Of a DNA stretch of 64,000 nt, positions 1 through 8,363 are shown in pieces; position 1 is the stretch's first letter; the number at the start of each line of letters is the position of its first letter. The DNA is taken from contig NZ_JBHTDD010000017.1 of the NCBI RefSeq assembly GCF_042666615.1, positions 1-64,000 on the forward strand, read 5' to 3'. Under the pieces are notes generated by a model. It was not told the origin of the DNA. It did not search any database and saw only the letters and a list, made by a program, of their open reading frames with translations. A program made the translations under genes and the position numbers. Origin of the DNA: KBS50 sp042666615 (lineage in GTDB: Bacteria; Actinomycetota; Actinomycetes; Mycobacteriales; Micromonosporaceae).

Positions 1-122
1 ACCAGACCATGACCATTGACCCCTGCAACCTGCAACTGCTCTACCAGGGACGCAGCCCCAACTCCGGCGGCGACTACGGCCTCCTGCCGTACCGGCCGGG
101 CCTGCTGACCCTGCAACGCTGA
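1..122 (+). CDS. C-terminal end of a GH62-type alpha-L-arabinofuranosidase (partial)
   Basis: Only the last 39 codons are inside the window, ending at a TGA at 120-122. The tail reads TMTIDPCNLQLLYQGR, then a Gly-rich stretch and LLPYRPGLLTLQR. This resembles the conserved end of GH62 arabinofuranosidases, secreted enzymes that remove arabinose side chains from arabinoxylan; the match is from memory of the family. The catalytic residues lie off the left edge. The next gene also encodes a secreted plant-polymer-type hydrolase with a sugar-binding module, which fits a role in plant litter degradation. Confidence 0.55.
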   Translation, partial: QTMTIDPCNLQLLYQGRSPNSGGDYGLLPYRPGLLTLQR

Positions 123-137
123 CGATCGGACAACGCT

Positions 138-178
138 GGGGCGGGCGGGCTCGGCAAGAAACCGGGCCTGCCCGCCCC
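138..178 (+). terminator. GC-rich hairpin terminator
   Basis: A 17-bp stem (138-154 with 162-178, two G-T wobbles) closes a 7-base A-rich loop 15 bases after the arabinofuranosidase stop. There is no U-tract, as is usual for actinomycete terminators. Confidence 0.7.
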
Positions 179-209
179 TCACTCACCCCATCACCAGGAG
201 GTACCGACA

Positions 210-1589
210 ATGCGACGACAGGCGAATCACCCCCCGCCCTCGGGAAACACCCATCATGACCGAGCACCCCGCCGGTTCCGGGGACGGCTGTTCACGCTCG
301 CCGCGGCCGGGATCGCAGCCGCAATCGGGTTGTTCACCATGACGGTGGCGACGGGGTCGGCGTCGGCCGCCGACAACCCGTACCAGCGGGGCCCGGACCC
401 GACCCGGGCCAGCGTCGCCGCCGAGAACGGCCCCTTCGCCAACACGTCGGTAAGCGTCCCGACCGGATACGGCTTCAACGGCGGCAGAATCTACTACCCG
501 ACCGACACCAGCCAGGGCACGTTCGGGGCTATCGCGATCTCGCCGGGTTACACCGCGTTGTTCTCCGTCGAACTGGCCTGGATGGGACCGTGGTTGGCCT
601 CCCACGGTTTCGTCGTGATCGGCATCGAGACCAATAGCCGCAACGACTTCGACACGGCCCGGGGCACCCAGTTGCTCGCCGCGCTGGACTACCTGACCCA
701 GCAGAGCCCGGTACGCGACCGGGTCGACCCCACCCGGTTGGCGGTCGCCGGTCACTCCATGGGCGGCGGCGGCGCGCTGAGCGCAGCCATCCGACGCTCG
801 TCGTTGAAGGCAGCGGTCGGCATCGCGCCGTACTCGCCGTCGTCGAACCTGGCCAACGACCGGGTACCCACGATGATCTTCTCTGGACAGGCGGACACGG
901 TGGTCACCCCGTCCTACGCCAGCGGCCTGTACAACAGCCTGCCGGCCACGACGGAGAGCGTCTACCTGGAGGTCGCGGGTGCGGATCACGGGTTCATGGT
1001 CGGACGGTCGAACCCGGTGATGATCCGGACCATGCTGCCGTTCGTGAAGATATTCATCGACAACGACGCCCGGTACAGCCAGTTCCTCTGCCCGCTGATG
1101 GACTCCAGCGGCGTGGTCACCTACCGCAGCACCTGCCCGCTGCTGCCCTCGACACCGACGGACCCCACCCCCACCAACACGCCGACACCCACCGACCCGC
1201 CCGGCTCCGCCAGCGAGATCGTCGGCACCCAATCCGGCCGCTGCATCGACGTACCCAACGCCTCCCGCGACAACGGCACCCGGGTACAGCTCTACGACTG
1301 CAACAAGCAAACCAACCAGGCCTGGACCTACACCGCCACCAAACAACTACAGGTCTACGGCAACATGTGCCTCGACGCCGCAGGCACCGGCAACGGCACC
1401 GCAGTCCAGATCTACAGCTGCCACAGCCAAACCAACCAACAATGGAACATCAACTCCAACGGCACCATCAGCGGCGTCCAATCCGGCCGCTGCCTCGACG
1501 TCTGGAGCACCAACAACGGAGCACGGGTGCAGCTCTACGACTGCCACGGACAACCCAACCAACAATTCCGGCTCGCCCCCCTCGCATGA
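210..1589 (+). CDS. Secreted cutinase/PET-hydrolase-like esterase with C-terminal ricin-type (CBM13) domain
   Basis: This 459-residue protein is a predicted secreted ester hydrolase. An N-terminal signal peptide ends near ASA-AD (residues 51-55). The catalytic domain (about 55-310) aligns by eye with Thermobifida cutinases and IsPETase: oxyanion loop SPGYT (111-115), nucleophile motif GHSMGGGG (Ser183), Asp229 in SGQADT, His260 in GADHGF, and a C-terminal Cys294/Cys309 pair matching the cutinase disulfide. A Pro/Thr linker (about 313-331) leads to a ricin B-type trefoil (about 335-457) with repeated QxW-like motifs and Cys pairs, expected to bind polysaccharide. Stand-alone cutinases of this family lack that module. 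The start follows an AGGAGG site at 197-202. Natural substrates are probably cutin or other plant polyesters; PET activity is an inference from family resemblance only. Confidence 0.85.
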   Translation: MRRQANHPPPSGNTHHDRAPRRFRGRLFTLAAAGIAAAIGLFTMTVATGSASAADNPYQRGPDPTRASVAAENGPFANTSVSVPTGYGFNGGRIYYPTDTSQGTFGAIAISPGYTALFSVELAWMGPWLASHGFVVIGIETNSRNDFDTARGTQLLAALDYLTQQSPVRDRVDPTRLAVAGHSMGGGGALSAAIRRSSLKAAVGIAPYSPSSNLANDRVPTMIFSGQADTVVTPSYASGLYNSLPATTESVYLEVAGADHGFMVGRSNPVMIRTMLPFVKIFIDNDARYSQFLCPLMDSSGVVTYRSTCPLLPSTPTDPTPTNTPTPTDPPGSASEIVGTQSGRCIDVPNASRDNGTRVQLYDCNKQTNQAWTYTATKQLQVYGNMCLDAAGTGNGTAVQIYSCHSQTNQQWNINSNGTISGVQSGRCLDVWSTNNGARVQLYDCHGQPNQQFRLAPLA

Positions 1590-1685
1590 TGACCATGACC
1601 GCCTCGACGGGTGCCACGTTCACGGGCGCACGGATCTACCAGCCGCAGGACGAGACCCACCGAAGCTGAACCGGCCGGACTGGAA

Positions 1686-1719
1686 CGGGCGGGCACGGGT
1701 GTTACGCCGTGCCCGCCCG
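1686..1719. terminator. Terminator between convergent genes
   Basis: A perfect 13-bp inverted repeat (1686-1698 and 1707-1719) with an 8-base loop lies between the esterase stop and the convergent ABC permease stop, so it could serve both. Confidence 0.75.
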
Positions 1720-1781
1720 GATCGTCCGGGCTGATACCGGAGAGGGCACACCCACTGACCAGCATTCAACGACTCACGACA

Positions 1782-2759
1782 CTAGACAGTACGGCGCCGT
1801 ACCCGCCACACCACCACGCCGATCAGGACCGCCGCGACGGCCACGAACAGGGCCGCTTCGATGAGCTGGAACGTCCAGAACCGGTCGGCCGGGTGGTAGA
1901 CCCCGAACTGTTGGATGCCCCGCGCGTGCAGGAACTGGTTGAGGTTGGTGCCGGCCCGGTTGGCGGCGGCCTCCAACTCGTCGAACTCGGTCCAGCTCAG
2001 CCTGCGCCCGCTGGCGTCCGCGTAGCCGTGTTCGATGACCCAGGACGCGTCGCTGATCACGGACCGGCGCCCCGCCTGGTCCGTCGAGCCGCCGCCGGGG
2101 ACCGGCTCCATGGTGGTGAGCGGCGTGGCGTACGCGGGACGGGCCAACAGCGCCACCGCCATCCGAGCGGCGAGGAACGCCCCGAACGCGACGCCGAACG
2201 CGGGCAGGCTGCGCCGCAGGATCGCCCCGGCGGCGGTGGCGACGCCGAACGCGAACAGCGCGTACGCCACCGGAACAAGTCCCTCCAGGTCGAAGGCGTC
2301 GTACTGGAACCGCCCTTCCCACGCGTCGAATGGCTGACGGAACCAGGTGAGCACCGCGGTGAACATCCCGGTGAGCGCGACGGTGACGCCGGCCAGTGCC
2401 GCGAGCTTTGCCGCCAGCCAGCGCATTCGCGGCACGGCCTGCGTCCAGGCGAGCTGCCAGGTGCCGTCCTCCAGTTCCCGCGCGAGCAGCGGCGCGCCGA
2501 GGAACGCACCGATAACGACGGGGACCAGATAGAAGCCCGCCAGGAGGTTCTCGACGTACCCGTACTCCTCGTCGAGCCGACGGAAGGCGGCCGCGCAGTC
2601 CTCGTTGACACCGGCCTCCCCCGCACACCGGGCTGGACCGCCGGGGAACAGGTCGTGGGCCTGCGTCCCGAGCACGAGCAGGGCAACGCCGAACATGCCG
2701 ACGAGCAGACCGAGGACGCAGACCTCGGTCCGATGCTGGCGCCAGATCAGCCACGTCAT
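1782..2759 (-). CDS. ABC transporter permease
   Basis: This 325-residue protein has an N-terminal hydrophobic segment (residues about 12-35) and further clusters near 100-130, 150-180, 190-210 and the C-terminus, with a positively charged end (VWRVRRR). This is the layout of ABC-2-type permeases of GntR/YtrA-linked systems. It is the third gene of a leftward operon (GntR regulator, ATPase, permease), 49 bases after the ATPase. It probably forms the membrane part of an exporter for an antibiotic or lipid-like compound; the substrate cannot be read from the sequence. Confidence 0.8.
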   Translation of the reverse strand: MTWLIWRQHRTEVCVLGLLVGMFGVALLVLGTQAHDLFPGGPARCAGEAGVNEDCAAAFRRLDEEYGYVENLLAGFYLVPVVIGAFLGAPLLARELEDGTWQLAWTQAVPRMRWLAAKLAALAGVTVALTGMFTAVLTWFRQPFDAWEGRFQYDAFDLEGLVPVAYALFAFGVATAAGAILRRSLPAFGVAFGAFLAARMAVALLARPAYATPLTTMEPVPGGGSTDQAGRRSVISDASWVIEHGYADASGRRLSWTEFDELEAAANRAGTNLNQFLHARGIQQFGVYHPADRFWTFQLIEAALFVAVAAVLIGVVVWRVRRRTV

Positions 2760-2808
2760 GCCGCCCTACCCTTGCGTTCGCTGCGGGGCTCGCAAGCTCG
2801 CTCCTCGC

Positions 2809-3708
2809 TCACCCGGCCACCGCCGACGTGACCGCGGTGCTCGGCTCGGACGGCCGGCGCAGGTACGCCAGCACCAGATCCTCCAGCGCGACCGGCTGGG
2901 CCTGCCACCCCGGCGCGGCCGGGATCGCGCCGTCGCGTACCAGCAGGGTCGTGTGCCGGTCGCTGTGGACGGCCTTCACGACGGTGCCGCCCCGGTCGAG
3001 GTCGGTGGCCGTGCGCGGACCGACGAGCAGCCGGTGCTCGGCGAGGAGGGTGTCGATGTCACCGGTGAGCGTGACCCGGCCCTGGTTGAGCACGACCAGG
3101 TGGTCGCAGACGCGCTCCAGTTCGTGCACGACGTGGGAGGAGAACAGGACGGTCACTCCACCTTCGGCCACCGCGCCCATGAGGACCTGCAGGAACTCGT
3201 GCCGGGCCAGCGGGTCGAGGCTGGCCACCGGCTCGTCGAGGACGAGCAGGTCCGGCCCCTTCGCCAGGGCCAGAGCCAACGCGACCTGGGCCTGCTGTCC
3301 GCCGGAGAGCGTGCCGGCCCGGCGGTCGAGCGGGATGCCCAGCCTCGCCAACCGGCGCTCGGCCAGCCCCTGGTCGAACCGCAGGTTGCAGGCGCGACCG
3401 AAGCGGAGCATCTCGGCGACGGTGAAGCGCTTGTACAGCGGGTGGTCCTGGGCCAGGAACCCGACCCGGGACAGAGTCCGCGGGGGGCTGGCGGTGACGT
3501 CGTGACCGAGGACCTCGACCGTGCCGGTAGTCGGTGCCAGCAACCCGACGACCAGGCGCAGCAGCGTGGTCTTGCCCGCGCCATTCGGCCCGACCAGGGC
3601 GATCACGCCGCCCGCCGGCAGCGCCAGGGTGCAGTCACGCAGCGCCCAGCCCTTCCGGTACCGCTTGCCCACACCGTCGGTGCGCAGCGCGAACTCGGTC
3701 GCTGTCAC
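2809..3708 (-). CDS. ABC transporter ATP-binding protein
   Basis: The 299-residue protein carries Walker A GPNGAGKTTLL, the signature LSGGQQAQVALA, Walker B LLVLDEP and an H-loop SSHVVHEL. These are the parts of a complete nucleotide-binding domain. A C-terminal extension of about 80 residues is typical of exporter-type ATPases. Its GTG start overlaps the GntR stop in a GTGA junction, so translation is likely coupled. It should energise the downstream permease. Confidence 0.92.
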   Translation of the reverse strand: MTATEFALRTDGVGKRYRKGWALRDCTLALPAGGVIALVGPNGAGKTTLLRLVVGLLAPTTGTVEVLGHDVTASPPRTLSRVGFLAQDHPLYKRFTVAEMLRFGRACNLRFDQGLAERRLARLGIPLDRRAGTLSGGQQAQVALALALAKGPDLLVLDEPVASLDPLARHEFLQVLMGAVAEGGVTVLFSSHVVHELERVCDHLVVLNQGRVTLTGDIDTLLAEHRLLVGPRTATDLDRGGTVVKAVHSDRHTTLLVRDGAIPAAPGWQAQPVALEDLVLAYLRRPSEPSTAVTSAVAG

Positions 3709-4124
3709 GCCACGTCCTCATCCCTCGTCTGCTGGCGGACGGAATCCCTCGTCTGCTGGTGGACGGACGTAAAGAGCGCGTTGACCGCCTGCTCGTCGAG
3801 GCCGGCCGCGTAGGCGCGGCGCAGCCAGGTCGCCAGCCCGCGACCCAGCGACGTGTACGTCGATGCCGACATCGCCGCCGACTGCTGGTCGTTGACGAAT
3901 GTGCCCTGGCCGGGTCGGCCGATGACCAGGTTCTCCAGCTCCATCTGCCGGTACGCCTTGGCGACGGTGTTCGGATTGATCGCCAGGTCCTCGACCACCT
4001 CGCGGATGAGCGGGAGGCGGTCGCCGGGTTGGAGAAAGCCCAGCAGCACCGCCTGGCGGACCTGCTGGACGAGTTGCAGGTACGGCGGCACGCCGGAGTG
4101 GGTGTCGAGCCGGAACACGAACAC
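3705..4124 (-). CDS. GntR-family regulator, YtrA type
   Basis: This 139-residue protein has an N-terminal winged helix (about 10-78) with the GntR hallmarks PPYLQLVQQV, NPNTVAKAYRQME and GRPGQGTFV. The short C-terminal tail, with no large effector domain, is characteristic of the YtrA subfamily, which usually represses a linked ABC operon. The GTG start follows AAGGAG. Upstream (4135-4160) is an AT-rich stretch with TACT/AGTA half-sites that may be its operator. The last residues contain a duplicated QQTRD motif encoded by a tandem DNA repeat. Confidence 0.88.
   Translation of the reverse strand: MFVFRLDTHSGVPPYLQLVQQVRQAVLLGFLQPGDRLPLIREVVEDLAINPNTVAKAYRQMELENLVIGRPGQGTFVNDQQSAAMSASTYTSLGRGLATWLRRAYAAGLDEQAVNALFTSVHQQTRDSVRQQTRDEDVA
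3721..3768 (-). repeat. 24-bp tandem duplication inside the GntR 3' end
   Basis: Two adjacent 24-base units (3721-3744 and 3745-3768) differ at two positions. They are in frame, so they duplicate eight residues of the regulator tail (QQTRDSVR-like). Confidence 0.85.
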
Positions 4125-4600
4125 GGTAGCTCCTTACTGCTTTCCTAGTGCCATAGTAAAGCAGGAGGTTGGCGTCCAGCGAACCGACGCGCCCGCACGA
4201 CCGCGACACTGGATCCGGGCACACGCCTGCCCCGACCGCCAGCGGCAACCCGCGCGATCGGTGACAACGGACCGGTGATGAGGAGGCTGGGTGCGTGGAC
4301 CCAGCGTCGGCAATGAAGCGGTCGCTGGAAGGGTCGCAGCCGGGACTTATGTCATGGGCAACGGATTACATCCTCACCTGGCGGCGCGCTGCCGAGACGA
4401 CAAGAGTGTTGGTGACAACGCGGGTGATGACGACGACGGCAGAATCGAGGACATGGGCGGTATGCGCCTATGTCCTGCGCCTGCGAATCGCGCTGAGCCA
4501 GATTTGAGTATCGCGCTGAGTGTGCCTACAGGAAATAGCTGAAAGCACGCTGGGCGGCCAGATCATCGCCGGAGTTCACCAGTACACGCAGGAGGCACAC
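4125..4600. other. Intergenic region, promoter for gntR at its left end
   Basis: Bases 4125-4165 are AT-richer than their surroundings and probably contain the leftward gntR promoter and operator. Short frames elsewhere (for example 4291-4542) have no recognisable protein and no convincing ribosome site. An 11-base direct repeat ATCGCGCTGAG occurs twice near 4486-4522. Nothing else is recognised. Confidence 0.4.
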
Positions 4601-5149
4601 GTGCGCAAGATTGTCAATTCGACCTTTGTCAGTCTCGATGGCGTCATCAATCACATGGAGGCGTGGCACTTCACCTACTCAGACGGCGACGCCGAGCGGG
4701 TCGCCACCGAGCACCTCATGGCGGCCGACGCATTGCTGATGGGCCGCAAGACGTACGAGGTGTACGCCGGTTCGTGGCCGAACCGAGACGGAGACTATGC
4801 CGACAAGATCAACAGTATGCAGAAGTACGTCGTCTCCGGAACCCTCGACAAGGCCGACTGGGCAAACACCTCAATTCTGAGCGGGAACGTTGTCGAGGAG
4901 ATCGCTGACCTGAAGAGCCAACCGGGCGGGGACATCGTCATGCATGGCTACGGTCCGGTGGCGAAGGCCCTGGTCCGCGATAATCTGCTCGACGTACTGC
5001 ACCTCTGGGTTCACCCGGCTCTGGCCGGCGTCGGCACCCTCGAGGAGGACATGGTGTTCGCCGACGGACTGAACGTTCCGTTCAAGCTGCTCGGCACTCG
5101 GACACTGGATTCGGGCATCGTCATTCTTACTTACTCGTGCGTCCGGTAG
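4601..5149 (+). CDS. RibD C-terminal/dihydrofolate-reductase-like protein
   Basis: The GTG start at 4601 follows GGAGG (4591-4595) and gives a 182-residue protein beginning VRKIVNSTFVSLDGVI. It matches the RibD_C/DHFR-like family by the N-terminal strand and SLDGV motif, LLMGRKTYE (NADPH-binding turn), YVVSGTL, and GGDIVMHGYGPVAKALV. Members are NADPH-dependent reductases, often of unknown substrate. It stands alone and is followed by a strong terminator. Confidence 0.85.
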   Translation: MRKIVNSTFVSLDGVINHMEAWHFTYSDGDAERVATEHLMAADALLMGRKTYEVYAGSWPNRDGDYADKINSMQKYVVSGTLDKADWANTSILSGNVVEEIADLKSQPGGDIVMHGYGPVAKALVRDNLLDVLHLWVHPALAGVGTLEEDMVFADGLNVPFKLLGTRTLDSGIVILTYSCVR

Positions 5150-5171
5150 CACCGGTTGGTGCGTGATGCGG

Positions 5172-5202
5172 GCGTGGGCCGAGTCGAGGACTCGGCCCAC
5201 GC
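5172..5202 (+). terminator. Strong hairpin terminator
   Basis: A perfect 14-bp stem (5172-5185 with 5189-5202) with a 3-base loop begins 23 bases after the reductase stop. Confidence 0.85.
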
Positions 5203-5527
5203 GCCTGCCCGAGGGTGGCGGCTCGGTAGGCAAGGCCTGCGACGCCGTTCATCGCAGGTGGAAACCCATGAGGCACTCGCGGCGGCGGCGCGGCGACCGC
5301 AACGCCGCACCGCAGACCAGGCGGGTGCGGTCCGCTTGAGATTGTCCCGGAAGAGCTACGACGGTACGCCCCGCGATGATGGCGAACCCGTCCAACGGTG
5401 CCGTCGACCACGGCGTGTCCGGCACCATGCTCGGGGGTGCCAGTACGGTGGCCCGCACGTCCGCGTACTGCCGTGCCGATCCGTCCCCGCAGTCGTAGAA
5501 GCGGGCTGTTCCTCGGTGGCGAATACC
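5203..5527 (-). other. Unrecognised stretch with a leftward open frame
   Basis: Immediately after the EamA stop codon the same leftward frame stays open to about 5249. It would encode a peptide containing RFYDCGDG, DVRATVLAPPSMVPD and PLDGFAIIAGRTVVALPG. This looks more protein-like than random frames, but it has no start of its own except a GTG at 5458. It may be a gene remnant or a small unannotated protein. I do not recognise the family. Confidence 0.25.
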
Positions 5528-6370
5528 TCAGCCCGCGGCGATGCAGGCGACGGCGATGCCGCTGAGCACCAGTCCAACGCTCTGTGGACGGCCGACGCGT
5601 TCGCGTAGGAACAGCATCGACAAGGCGACGGTGAAGACCGGGTAGAGCGACACGACGACACTCGTGACGGAGAGCTGGCCTGCCTGTGTCGCGACCATGA
5701 ACACCGCGGTGCCGGTCGCGCCGAGCACGCCGATCGGCAGGCCAACCCACGCCCGCGCGGTTGACGGCACCCACGTCTGGCCCAGCATCACGGCTGCGAC
5801 GACGGTGAACAACCCGGCGGCCACGTTCTGCAGAGCCAGCGGAAACATCCCGGCCGAGGACGGAATCTGGCCGACTGCGGCGAACAACCCCCCAAAGCCC
5901 ATCCCCGAGAGGATGCCGTCCCGCAGCGCCGAAGCGTGACCAGCCGGCCGCGGCGCCTTCCCGGACGAGGCTGCCACCAGCCAGATGCCGGGGAGCGACA
6001 GCGCGATACCGGCCCACACCATCATCTGCGGTCGCTCCCCACCCACCACCGCGGTCATCACGGGAACCGTGGCGGCGACCACGGCCGATGACGGTGCGAC
6101 CAACGCGCTGTGACCGGTGGATAGGCCTCGGTACAGGAAAACGGTGCCGGCCGCGCTGCTCGTTCCGGCGAGCACGGCCCAGGCGAGGTGTGCGACCACC
6201 ATGGTGCCCGGCGAATTGGCCGCGACGATCAGCATGGCAAGACCACCGCCGACCTGGCCGGTGAGGACGATGGCCCAGGGGGTCACCAGCCGGGAGGCGC
6301 AGCCTCCGACGAAGTCGCTGACGCCGTAGGCCATCGCGGCCACGAGGGCGAGCCCGACTGCGAGCGTCAT
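5528..6370 (-). CDS. EamA/DMT-family transporter
   Basis: From the ATG at 6370 this is a 280-residue, very hydrophobic protein with about ten membrane helices, the size and layout of DMT-superfamily EamA permeases. Two EamA-like halves are visible: the first begins LALVAAMAYGVSDFVGG and the second begins ALRDGILSGMGFGGLF. It probably exports a small metabolite or drug-like compound. The start is uncertain because no good ribosome site precedes it and the frame is open further upstream, but that extension is not membrane-like. Confidence 0.85.
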   Translation of the reverse strand: MTLAVGLALVAAMAYGVSDFVGGCASRLVTPWAIVLTGQVGGGLAMLIVAANSPGTMVVAHLAWAVLAGTSSAAGTVFLYRGLSTGHSALVAPSSAVVAATVPVMTAVVGGERPQMMVWAGIALSLPGIWLVAASSGKAPRPAGHASALRDGILSGMGFGGLFAAVGQIPSSAGMFPLALQNVAAGLFTVVAAVMLGQTWVPSTARAWVGLPIGVLGATGTAVFMVATQAGQLSVTSVVVSLYPVFTVALSMLFLRERVGRPQSVGLVLSGIAVACIAAG

Positions 6371-6553
6371 GACGCTACACCGATCTGATGGGTCGGCCGG
6401 ACAACAACGGCACACCGGGTGCTCGTCGCGGTCCGGCCCCGGTGTCGTCCGCGAGGCTTCATGGTTCCCCCTTCTCCGGCGTCGATGCTGCGGCGAGACG
6501 GTGCCGGCTGGTAGGTCCACATGTCATGGGTGCACCACTCGAAAACGTCCCGG

Positions 6554-6583
6554 TGACAATCGTCATCTCCGGCGGATGACAAT
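6554..6583. promoter_or_regulatory. Candidate operator between EamA and MFS genes
   Basis: TGACAAT occurs as a direct repeat (6554-6560 and 6577-6583). It frames GTCATC/GATGAC inverted arms in the 273-bp divergent spacer. This could be a regulator site for either pump; no adjacent regulator gene is present. Confidence 0.3.
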
Positions 6584-6643
6584 GCGCTCTGCCGGCAATG
6601 GCGCCTTCGCAGCAGGGTGGTGGTTCATGCGAAAGGAATGCAC

Positions 6644-8191
6644 ATGAGCGTGACCAACCATGCTGTCGGCGGAGTACGGGCCACCCGCCGTGAATGGCTC
6701 GGCTTGGCCATTCTGGCCCTGCCGACGCTTCTGCTCTCCGTCGATGTCAGCGTGCTGTACCTGGCGCTGCCGCAGCTCAGCGTTGAGCTCGGCGCTGACA
6801 GCACCGAGCAGTTGTGGATCCTCGACATCTACGGGTTCCTGCTTGCCGGTTTCCTGGTGACCATGGGTAACCTCGGCGACCGCGTTGGTCGCCGACGGTT
6901 GTTGCTCATCGGCGGGGGCGCGTTCGGTGTGACCTCGCTGATCGCCGCGTACTCGACCAGCCCGGAAATGCTCATCGCGGCTCGGGCACTGCTCGGCGTC
7001 GCCGGTGCGACACTCATGCCGTCGACGATGGCGTTGATCAAGAACATGTTCCGGAACCCGCAGCAGATGGGGGTGGCGATCTCCGTCTGGATGAGTTGCT
7101 TCATGGGGGGTATGACCGTCGGGCCGTTGGTCGGTGGCGTGCTGCTCGAGAACTACTGGTGGGGGTCGGTCTTCCTGCTCGGCGTACCTATCATGCTGTT
7201 GTTGCTGGTAGCCGGGCCGGTGCTGCTGCCGGAGTACCGCAAGGCGTCCGCCGGTCAGCTCGACCTCATCAGCGTGGCGCTGTCCCTTGCAGCGATCCTG
7301 GCCGTCATCTACGGCTTGAAGGAGCTGGCCCGGTCCGGCTGGGATCCCACGCTCGGCCTGATCACGGCGACCGGATTCGGGGTCGGCACGCTGTTCGTGC
7401 GGCGGCAGCGCGCCCTCGCCGATCCGTTGCTCGACCTCACGCTGTTCCGCGCCCGAACGGTGAGTACCGCGCTCGCGGTCATGCTGTTCACCGGCGTGGT
7501 GATGGCTGGCGTGGCGCTGTTGTCGACCATCTACCTGCAGGTCGTCGCCGGGCTGTCACCGCTGGCCGCCGGGCTGTGGCTCATTCCGCAGAACATCGCC
7601 ATGGTGGCCGGCATGACTGTGGCGCCGATCCTCAACCGGCGCTGGTCCACGTATGTCGTCATGACCGTCGGGCTGATCGTGGCCACCTGCGGCCTGCTGA
7701 TGCTCACCCAGGTCGATGGCGGCGGTGGCCGCGGGACACTGGTCACCGGGCTCGTCGTGGCCTGCTTCGGCGTCGGCATGCCGATGGTGCTCACCATGAG
7801 CCTGATCATGAGCGCTGTGCCGGCGGACCGCGCCGGGTCTGCCGCATCAGTGTCCGAGACCGCCGGTGAGTTCGGCGTCGCACTGGGTGTCGCCACCCTC
7901 GGCACTCTCGGTGCGGCCCTGTACCGCACGCGGCTCAGCGATGCCCCGCTCCCCGGCGTCCCGGCGGAGGTGACCGCGACCGCGGGAGAGGGCATCGGGG
8001 TAGCGAAGGCCCTGGCGGGTGAGCTGCCGCCGGAGACCGGAGAAGCCCTCTTCGCCGCCGCGCGGGCCGCGTTCGCGGTGGGCCTCAACGGCGTGGCGAT
8101 GACCGGCGTCGTGATGCTGGCGGTGCTGACAGTCGTCACCGGCACGGTGTCCGCCGCGCCGCGGGCCTGGGCGGCCGGCGCCCACCGATGA
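6644..8191 (+). CDS. MFS drug-efflux transporter, DHA2 (QacA/SmvA-like)
   Basis: The ATG at 6644 follows GAAAGGA and gives 515 residues with about 14 membrane helices. Motifs of 14-helix drug/proton antiporters are present: LLSVDVSVLYLALP in helix 1, GDRVGRRRLL in the loop between helices 2 and 3, and MTVGPLVGGVLL in helix 5. It likely expels cationic drugs or an endogenous antibiotic. It is divergent from the EamA gene and has no dedicated regulator next to it. Confidence 0.88.
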   Translation: MSVTNHAVGGVRATRREWLGLAILALPTLLLSVDVSVLYLALPQLSVELGADSTEQLWILDIYGFLLAGFLVTMGNLGDRVGRRRLLLIGGGAFGVTSLIAAYSTSPEMLIAARALLGVAGATLMPSTMALIKNMFRNPQQMGVAISVWMSCFMGGMTVGPLVGGVLLENYWWGSVFLLGVPIMLLLLVAGPVLLPEYRKASAGQLDLISVALSLAAILAVIYGLKELARSGWDPTLGLITATGFGVGTLFVRRQRALADPLLDLTLFRARTVSTALAVMLFTGVVMAGVALLSTIYLQVVAGLSPLAAGLWLIPQNIAMVAGMTVAPILNRRWSTYVVMTVGLIVATCGLLMLTQVDGGGGRGTLVTGLVVACFGVGMPMVLTMSLIMSAVPADRAGSAASVSETAGEFGVALGVATLGTLGAALYRTRLSDAPLPGVPAEVTATAGEGIGVAKALAGELPPETGEALFAAARAAFAVGLNGVAMTGVVMLAVLTVVTGTVSAAPRAWAAGAHR

Positions 8192-8327
8192 CATCAGACT
8201 CAGGATGACGGCATCTGGTTGTCGCGGTCAAAGCGGACTAAAAGGGCGTTAGTGACGTGGAGCGGAGATGGGAGTAATGGCAACCCGTACCCGGTCTCGG
8301 CTCACCGCTCGGTGCATCGAATCGCCG

Positions 8328-8357
8328 TTGTCGGCCCGTCGGAGGACCCGCTACGCT
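8328..8357 (+). promoter_or_regulatory. Promoter for a leaderless mRNA
   Basis: TTGTCG (8328-8333) and TACGCT (8352-8357) are separated by 18 bases, and the ATG at 8364 begins seven bases after the -10 box. The transcript would therefore start at or next to the start codon. This also explains the lack of a ribosome site. Confidence 0.5.
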
Positions 8358-8363
8358 GCGCCG

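Noticed and set aside
4291..4542. Two overlapping plus-strand frames upstream of the reductase gene
   Set aside because: Neither has a ribosome site or recognisable motif, and one overlaps the upstream part of the reductase frame.
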